This document shows, in pieces, positions 33,657 through 38,922 of a stretch of 41,772 nt of DNA. This stretch comes from CAXBPY01 sp003455275 (lineage in GTDB: Bacteria; Bacteroidota; Bacteroidia; Chitinophagales; UBA10324), in NCBI GenBank assembly GCA_963977675.1, contig CAXBPY010000022.1, positions 1 to 41,772 of the forward strand. The letters are read 5' to 3'. Position 1 is the first letter of the stretch. The number at the start of each line of letters is the position of its first letter. Both the position numbers and the translations under genes were made by a program. The notes under the pieces were generated by a model, which saw only the letters and a list, made by a program, of their open reading frames with translations, made no database searches and was not told the origin of the DNA.

Positions 33657-33724
33657 TGATGGGTGAAGGATGTTAGATGTTGTTAGAATCAAAATCTGAA
33701 ATCAAAAATCTAAAATCTAAAATG
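33657..33724. repeat. Two adjoining 7-bp tandem repeats before the peroxiredoxin gene
   Basis: First block TGATGGG, TGAAGGA, TGTTAGA, TGTTGTT (33657-33684). Second block with ATC at 33688, 33694, 33701, 33708, 33715 and an ATG in the same phase at 33722, units ATCTAAA or similar (one step of six, then sevens). The two blocks have different heptamers but nearly the same period, and they fill the whole gap between accD and the peroxiredoxin. Confidence 0.8.
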
Positions 33725-33729
33725 TATTT

Positions 33730-34329
33730 ATGTTATTAGGAAAAAAGGCACCCCACTTCAAAGCAAAAGCAGTTGTGAATGGAAGAGATATAGTTAAAGA
33801 TTTTTCTCTCGACCGTTATGAAGGAAAAAAGTATGTCATGTTTTTTTTCTACCCGCTTGATTTTTCTACACTGTGTCCCACAGAGATCATAGCTTTTCAA
33901 TACCGGATTGCAGAATTTGAAGAGCGCAATTGTGCAGTGGTGGGCTGTTCAGTTGATTCGCACTATTCGCATCGAGCCTGGTTGCAGACAGAGCAAAAGC
34001 ATGGAGGAATTTTGGGAGTTACTTATCCCATGGTTTCAGATTTATCAAAAACCATTTCAAAAAATTATGATGTGCTCTTAGGTCATTATTCAGTAAATGA
34101 AAACGGCGAAGAAATTTTCATTGGTATTCCTGAAGCTTGTAGGGGCTTGTTCATCATCGACAAGAAAGGAATTATCCGATATCTATCTATGAATGAAATG
34201 GGAATTGGAAGAAGTGTTGATGAAATCCTTCGAATGCTTGACGCCATTATTTATAATGACGAAACCGGAGAAGATTGTCCGATTGACTGGAAGCCGCAAC
34301 AGAAAAAACAAGAAGCACAGGCGAGGTAG
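33730..34329 (+). CDS. Typical 2-Cys peroxiredoxin (Prx1/AhpC group)
   Basis: 199 residues. Reduces hydrogen and organic peroxides in the cytosol. The peroxidatic Cys49 is in FYPLDFSTLCPTE (37-52 region) and the resolving Cys183 in GEDCPIDWKPQ. The arginine of the active site is in ACRGLF (R138). The YF motif of sensitive eukaryotic enzymes is absent, so it should resist overoxidation. An extra Cys137 stands where Phe or Tyr is usual before RGLF. The ATG at 33730 is used; an ATG at 33722 lies in another frame within the repeat and gives only a very short ORF. The gene abuts the convergent aquaporin gene. Confidence 0.95.
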   Translation: MLLGKKAPHFKAKAVVNGRDIVKDFSLDRYEGKKYVMFFFYPLDFSTLCPTEIIAFQYRIAEFEERNCAVVGCSVDSHYSHRAWLQTEQKHGGILGVTYPMVSDLSKTISKNYDVLLGHYSVNENGEEIFIGIPEACRGLFIIDKKGIIRYLSMNEMGIGRSVDEILRMLDAIIYNDETGEDCPIDWKPQQKKQEAQAR

Positions 34330-34971
34330 CTAGCCTGGGTTCGAATCTTCAGCATTCAAAAACTTGTAAGTCATTGCAGCGGCAATTGCTCCACTGAAAG
34401 GACCAACAATATAGATCCAGAGAAACTGGTATCCGTTTCCTCCAATGCATAAATCAAAAAGCATTGGACCGGTTGCTACCGCAGGGTTGTAAGCGCCGCC
34501 TGAAATTTTTCCTCCTGCAGTTGCTGCAGCCATTATTGTAAAACCAATTGCGAGCCCGAAATAACTATTGCCCGAAGTTTTTTTGGAAACTGCAACATTC
34601 AGAACAACCATAACAAGCGCAAAGGTGAAGGCCGCTTCCACAGCAAGTGCCTTAAGTGTAAGTGCCTGCATATCACCGGGAGGATGAGGATAAAAATCAT
34701 CTCCTCTGCCCGCGAGCAGGTAGTAAAAAAAAGCTGCCGCTACTGCACCGGCAACTTGTGCAATCATATACATAATCATTTCATTCATTTTCATTGCACC
34801 ATTCATCCATACAGCAAGCGTTACCGCCGGATTGTATTGCGCACCGGAAATATGCCCGCCCATATACACCATCACCATCAGAATGGCGCCAATAGCAATT
34901 GGATCTCGTGACAATGCAATTACCAGAACCAGAAAAAATGTTCCTATAAATTCAACGAGATAGTTTTTCAT
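34330..34971 (-). CDS. Aquaporin / MIP family channel with Val at the selectivity-filter Arg position
   Basis: 213 residues with six membrane helices. Both half-helix motifs are present: NPA at 47-49 (GGHISGAQYNPAVT) and NPA at 162-164 (ISGGAYNPAVATGP). In classical aquaporins and glycerol facilitators the residue after the second NPA is Arg (NPAR), which forms the constriction site. Here it is Val165. The fifth helix (GLAIGFTIMAAATAGG) also lacks the water-channel His. The pore is therefore probably wider and less polar; the substrate (glycerol, urea, ammonia, gas or other solute) is unknown. It is convergent with the peroxiredoxin gene, stop codons touching (TAGCTA). Confidence 0.93.
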   Translation of the reverse strand: MKNYLVEFIGTFFLVLVIALSRDPIAIGAILMVMVYMGGHISGAQYNPAVTLAVWMNGAMKMNEMIMYMIAQVAGAVAAAFFYYLLAGRGDDFYPHPPGDMQALTLKALAVEAAFTFALVMVVLNVAVSKKTSGNSYFGLAIGFTIMAAATAGGKISGGAYNPAVATGPMLFDLCIGGNGYQFLWIYIVGPFSGAIAAAMTYKFLNAEDSNPG

Positions 34972-35167
34972 GCAAAAAAAATTTTAGTTAAGAATTTGGT
35001 TTCATTTGCGAAATGTAAAAAACATTTTCAAAGAAAATCTGGATTATGATACACAACGATCTCAGTTATTTCCAGTATACTGAACTAAGTTTAATAAAGA
35101 TTTAAGCTCGCCAATTCAAATTTATTTTTACAGGCATCAACTCAGAAAACACAATTTGTCTTTTGCA

Positions 35168-35875
35168 ATGTCATCTTTTCAGTTCAGGCAATTTATTATT
35201 CATCAGGATGACGCTCCGCTCAAAGTAACAACTGATGCTTGCTTATTCGGTGCTATAGTAAAATGTAAACAGGCAACCACCGTTCTCGATATTGGAACCG
35301 GAACCGGATTGCTTGCCCTGATGCTTGCTCAAAGAAATTCAGATGCAGAAATCACAGGAATCGAAATCGATAATCACACAGCAGAATTGGCGAAAAAAAA
35401 TTTTGAGGGTTCTAAATTTTCTAACCGCTTAAAATTGATTAATGCAGATGCAACTAAATGGTCACATGAATCAAGAGAACACTTTAATTTGATTGTTTGC
35501 AATCCACCGTTCTTTAGTTCAAGTATGAAGAATAGTGACAAAAGAAAATCAGTCGCTCGCCACAATGATTCTTTAAGTCATTTTCAACTTTCATCAATTA
35601 TATCTAAACATTTAGATCCCGAGGGATATGCATGGATCATGCTTCCCCCGGATGAAATGAAAGAATTTATTAAAGTGATTGATGAAAGAAAATTATTTGC
35701 AGATCATAAAATATATGTTTCTTCTTCTGAGAAAAAAAAGCCACACCTGGTTATTGCATCGTTTTCAAGAGAACAAAAAAGTTTGCAGGAGACAAAAATT
35801 TTTATTCATGATTCTTACGAAAACTATTCAAAGGAATTTTCTGAATTGTTATTTCCATTCTACCTGCACTTATAG
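35168..35875 (+). CDS. trmN6: tRNA1(Val) (adenine(37)-N6)-methyltransferase
   Basis: 235 residues from the ATG at 35168; an in-frame TTG four codons earlier is less likely. The N-terminal FRQFIIHQDDAPLKVTTDACLFGA is a hallmark of the YfiC/TrmN6 group. The SAM-binding motif I is VLDIGTGTGLLAL (near 39-51), the acidic ribose-binding residue is in GIEIDNHT, and the catalytic NPPF is at 112-115 (VCNPPFF). It methylates A37 in tRNA-Val in the cytosol. It appears to stand alone, with exbB 135 bases downstream. Confidence 0.95.
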   Translation: MSSFQFRQFIIHQDDAPLKVTTDACLFGAIVKCKQATTVLDIGTGTGLLALMLAQRNSDAEITGIEIDNHTAELAKKNFEGSKFSNRLKLINADATKWSHESREHFNLIVCNPPFFSSSMKNSDKRKSVARHNDSLSHFQLSSIISKHLDPEGYAWIMLPPDEMKEFIKVIDERKLFADHKIYVSSSEKKKPHLVIASFSREQKSLQETKIFIHDSYENYSKEFSELLFPFYLHL

Positions 35876-35894
35876 TTTTTGCCTATAAATGCGG

Positions 35895-35935
35895 ACAAGA
35901 CAGAAAATTTTTGTGGAACAAGACAAAAATTGTCT
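35895..35935. repeat. Direct and inverted repeats upstream of exbB
   Basis: ACAAGACAGAAAA (35895-35907) and ACAAGACAAAAAT (35918-35930) are near-identical direct copies 23 bases apart. The second also forms a perfect palindrome AGACAA AAA TTGTCT (35921-35935). They lie between the trmN6 stop and the exbB start and could be a regulator site or a weak transcript end. Confidence 0.45.
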
Positions 35936-36010
35936 CTTATCGTTCAGAATATTTTTGAGCAAATACTAATACAGTAATTAAATCGTTTCATACACATCAC
36001 CTGAGAAAAC

Positions 36011-36727
36011 ATGAGTTTACTACTTCAGATTAATATGAGTGCTGATTCGCTTAGCGATACCACTGCTGCAATTGCTTCTACGCTTACACCTGCCGGCCAG
36101 ACACAAGAACCACTTTCATTTCTTACTTTAATAATGAAGGGCGGATGGATTATGATTCCGATCGGAATATTATCGGTTCTGGCGCTATATTTTTCTATTG
36201 AAAGATTTCTTACGATCAGAAAAGCATCGCGCGTGGATTCAAATTTCATGAACATCATAAAAGATTTTTTGATTTCAGGAAAAATGGAAGCAGCCATTGC
36301 TCATTGCAAGAACACCAATACACCCATTGCAAGATTGTTATTGAAAGGAATAAAACGGGTGGGAAAACCAATTAAAGAGATTGAAAGTGCGGTAGAGAAC
36401 GAAGGCAAACTAGAAATTTATCGTCTTGAAAAAAATATGAACTGGCTCGGCATTATTGCAGGAATCGCTCCCATGATGGGTTTCGTAGGAACGATAATGG
36501 GTGTGATTACAATCTTTTACGACATTTCAATTTCTAAAAACATAAGCATAGATGTTATAGCCAGCGGATTGTATGTGAAGATGATTACATCTGCCGCTGG
36601 TCTTATCGTTGGAATTTTTGCTCACATCATGTTCCATCTTTTGAACTCCATGATTGATCGCGTGAGTTATCAGATTGAAAGCAACGCTGTAGATTTTATT
36701 GACCTCATTCAAGAGCCAACCGCATAA
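36011..36727 (+). CDS. exbB: MotA/TolQ/ExbB proton channel protein
   Basis: 238 residues. ExbB-type inner-membrane channel subunit that drives TonB with the proton gradient. The first membrane helix is GGWIMIPIGILSVLALYFSIERF (near 40-63). The cytoplasmic loop contains LLLKGIKRVGKPIKEIESAVENEGKLEIYRLEKNMNWLGIIAGIAPMMGFVGTIMGVI, which carries the family's conserved GLxGTVxGM-like turn. The third helix follows (GLYVKMITSAAGLIVGIFAHI). The stop overlaps the exbD start (TAATG), so it is translationally coupled with exbD and followed by tonB in one operon. Confidence 0.95.
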   Translation: MSLLLQINMSADSLSDTTAAIASTLTPAGQTQEPLSFLTLIMKGGWIMIPIGILSVLALYFSIERFLTIRKASRVDSNFMNIIKDFLISGKMEAAIAHCKNTNTPIARLLLKGIKRVGKPIKEIESAVENEGKLEIYRLEKNMNWLGIIAGIAPMMGFVGTIMGVITIFYDISISKNISIDVIASGLYVKMITSAAGLIVGIFAHIMFHLLNSMIDRVSYQIESNAVDFIDLIQEPTA

Positions 36728-37128
36728 TGAGATTCAGAAGCAGAAGAAGCCGCCTTAGCAGTGAAGTAAGCACTTCAGCCATGAACGATATCATGTTCAT
36801 GCTGCTTTTATTTTTTCTTATTATCTCTACTATGGTAAATCCTTCAGTGATAAAACTTATTCTTCCTCGCGCTACAGGCGAACAAACTGTGGCCAAAAAG
36901 ATGATTACAGTTGCGGTGGATGCTGATAGAAATGTAACTATAGATGATGTTCCAGTATCTATCGAAACACTTGAAGCAAGCATGCAGGAAAAAATAAAAT
37001 CAGTTGTCGATCCATCAGTTGTTCTAAAAGTAGATGCATCACTCAGCGTTCAGGACTTCGTGGATATACTTGACATTGGCGCAAAACTCAAAGTGCGAAT
37101 GGTGCTCGCCGTTCAAAATAAATCTTAA
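36727..37128 (+). CDS. exbD: ExbD/TolR biopolymer transport protein
   Basis: 133 residues. One membrane helix near residues 18-38 (MNDIMFMLLLFFLIISTMV). Asp21 in this helix is the conserved proton-carrying residue of ExbD/TolR. The periplasmic part (VIKLILPRATGEQT ... VVLKVDASLSVQDFVDILDIGAKLKVRMVLAVQNKS) has the family's beta-alpha-beta fold. The ATG overlaps the exbB stop by one base, and tonB follows after three bases. Confidence 0.95.
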   Translation: MRFRSRRSRLSSEVSTSAMNDIMFMLLLFFLIISTMVNPSVIKLILPRATGEQTVAKKMITVAVDADRNVTIDDVPVSIETLEASMQEKIKSVVDPSVVLKVDASLSVQDFVDILDIGAKLKVRMVLAVQNKS

Positions 37129-37131
37129 CAC

Positions 37132-37962
37132 ATGGCTCGTTTGTTTGAATTAGAAAACAACCGGATTGAAAAACAAAATCAGGTTAAAGGGATTATCACC
37201 TCTATTGCAATTCATGGATTGCTGTTACTGCTTTTTTATTTTCTGATCGGGGCTACTCCACCAATTCCACCGCTTGATGGAGGCGGAGTAGAAATAAATT
37301 TCGGATACATGGATGATGGAATGGGCGATGTGCAGCCAATCGCTACTGAAGTTTCTCCTGTGCTGCCGCAAGCTGAGAAACCTTCTACTCCTGAAAAATC
37401 AGATGACAAGAAAATTATTTCGCAGGAAAACTCTGATGTAGTTGTCAATACAAAACAGAAAGACAACAACAAGAAAAAAACTACAACCACAACCGTTACT
37501 ACCAATCAAACTACTGAAATAAAGAAAGAGCAGCAACCAAAAGCATTATTCAAAGGATGGACAGATCAGAAATCTTCCGGTGAAGGTGATGGAAAAACTC
37601 CGGGCGACAAGGGACAACTAAACGGGACACCTAATGGAACACATTATACAGGAAACCCAGGGTTTGGAAATAATCCAAATGGAACAAATGGAATTGGTTA
37701 TAGTTTGTCAGGAAGAAAGATGACTAAAGAACCAACATTGAAAAATAATTCTCAGGAGTATGGCATTGTTGTAATTAACATTAAAGTTAATAAGCAAGGT
37801 AAAGTTATTTCAGCTGATGGACCGGGACAGGGTTCAACCAATACTTCTACTTATCTCTATAATCTTGCTCGAACCGCCTCACTGGCTGCTCAGTTTGATG
37901 TGAACTCAACAGCTGCAGATGAACAACATGGAACCATCACTTACAATTTCAAGCTGAAATAA
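37132..37962 (+). CDS. TonB-family energy transducer
   Basis: 276 residues. A cytoplasmic N-terminus of about 19 residues, one membrane helix (IITSIAIHGLLLLLFYFLIGA, near 21-42) and a periplasmic linker follow. The linker has PPIPP, then a Lys/Gln/Thr-rich stretch (DNNKKKTTTTTVTT) and a Gly/Asn-rich stretch (about 150-200), rather than the usual Pro/Lys repeats. The C-terminal about 75 residues (YGIVVINIKVNKQGKVISA ... HGTITYNFKLK) fit a TonB C-terminal domain. It passes energy from ExbBD to outer-membrane TonB-dependent receptors; those receptors are not in this window. Confidence 0.88.
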   Translation: MARLFELENNRIEKQNQVKGIITSIAIHGLLLLLFYFLIGATPPIPPLDGGGVEINFGYMDDGMGDVQPIATEVSPVLPQAEKPSTPEKSDDKKIISQENSDVVVNTKQKDNNKKKTTTTTVTTNQTTEIKKEQQPKALFKGWTDQKSSGEGDGKTPGDKGQLNGTPNGTHYTGNPGFGNNPNGTNGIGYSLSGRKMTKEPTLKNNSQEYGIVVINIKVNKQGKVISADGPGQGSTNTSTYLYNLARTASLAAQFDVNSTAADEQHGTITYNFKLK

Positions 37963-37984
37963 AATATTGTAATATTTTTTGTGA

Positions 37985-38164
37985 ATAGATTCCAGCTCAT
38001 CAAAAAAATATTCTGAAAACAAAAAGCCAACAATTTTATCTGAAGCAGAAGCAATTTATGAATGCAGAAAGATGACTGTGGAAGAACGGTTTGATTTATT
38101 GATGAGACTTATTAAGCTGAATAAACACATCAGGAAAGGCAATCAAGAAAAAAATTCTAAATGA
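37985..38164 (+). pseudogene. Short coding-like frame without a good start, behind tonB
   Basis: An open frame of 59 codons reads (from its upstream stop) DSSSSKKYSENKKPTILSEA, then EAIYECRKMTVEERFDLLMR, then LIKLNKHIRKGNQEKNSK and TGA. The only ATG is in the middle (38072, MTVEERFDLLMRL). The composition and helical, amphipathic pattern look like real protein, and a small Bacteroidota hypothetical protein seems plausible. It may be a remnant that lost its start, or a 30-residue peptide. Confidence 0.4.
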
Positions 38165-38174
38165 GCAAAAATTC

Positions 38175-38738
38175 TTATTCCTTCCATCTGAATGTTTTCA
38201 CAGAAAGATCACACAGATCAAGTACGCGGTCAATCACTGTGGATGCCATGTCTTCAAAATTTTTTGGCTGAGAATAAAATGAAGGTGATGCAGGACAAAT
38301 AATTCCTCCGGCTTCAGTTACTGTTTGCATATTCCGGATATGAATTAAACTAAGTGGGGTATCGCGTGTAACAAGTATCAATCTTCTTCTTTCTTTCATC
38401 ATCACATCCGCCGAGCGCGAAATCAAATCATCAGAAACTCCGGACGCAATTCTTCCGAGTGTTCCCATGCTGCACGGACAAATGATCATGTGAGTATATC
38501 GTGCGGATCCGCTTGCAAACGGAGCCATAAAATCATTCTTACTATAGAATGAGAACGGATATTTTTCATAGTCATTATTGCTAAGCTCATATTGCCAAAC
38601 CGTTTTTGCGTTATCGCTCATTACAATTCCGACGGTCTCAATATTTTCTTTTTGATCACTTAGTTTATCAAGAAGAACCTTAGCATAAATACTTCCGCTT
38701 GCACCGGTGATTCCAACAACAATTTTTTTCTTCTCCAT
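38175..38738 (-). CDS. ubiX: UbiX family flavin prenyltransferase
   Basis: 187 residues from the ATG at 38738; the upstream extension of the frame overlaps the tRNA terminator and is rejected. UbiX adds a dimethylallyl group to FMN, giving prenylated FMN for UbiD-type decarboxylases. Visible signatures are VGITGASGSIYAKVLL (N-terminal flavin loop, near 6-21), ICPCSMGTLGRIASGVSDDLISRSADVMMKERRRLILVTRDTPLS (near 90-135) and GGIICPASPSFYSQP (near 148-162). No ubiD is visible nearby. It is transcribed away from secDF and tRNA-Leu, with a terminator between. Confidence 0.95.
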   Translation of the reverse strand: MEKKKIVVGITGASGSIYAKVLLDKLSDQKENIETVGIVMSDNAKTVWQYELSNNDYEKYPFSFYSKNDFMAPFASGSARYTHMIICPCSMGTLGRIASGVSDDLISRSADVMMKERRRLILVTRDTPLSLIHIRNMQTVTEAGGIICPASPSFYSQPKNFEDMASTVIDRVLDLCDLSVKTFRWKE

Positions 38739-38776
38739 GTTGCAGCAAATGAAATGAAAAAATAAAATGGTATTTA

Positions 38777-38816
38777 ATAAAAAGAGTTGGCATATGAGAT
38801 TCAAATACCAACTCTT
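38777..38816 (-). terminator. Terminator behind tRNA-Leu
   Basis: Nine-bp perfect stem AAGAGTTGG / CCAACTCTT with a 17-base loop, followed on the minus strand by TTTTATT. It ends the tRNA-Leu (and perhaps secDF) transcript in front of ubiX. Confidence 0.8.
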
Positions 38817-38830
38817 AGAAGAAAAATTTG

Positions 38831-38914
38831 TACCCGAGAAGGGAATCGAACCCCCACTTAGTTGCCTAAACCAGATTTTGAGTCTAGCGCGTCTACCAGT
38901 TCCGCCACTCGGGC
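38831..38914 (-). tRNA. tRNA-Leu (anticodon CAA)
   Basis: 84-nt class II tRNA on the minus strand. The acceptor arms are GCCCGAG and CTCGGGT (first pair G-T) with discriminator A. The anticodon stem CTAGA/TCTGG holds loop CTCAAAA (anticodon CAA). A long variable arm and the T loop TTCGATT follow. CCA is not encoded. It starts eight bases behind the secDF stop, so it may be cotranscribed with secDF. Confidence 0.96.
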
Positions 38915-38922
38915 AACATTTT

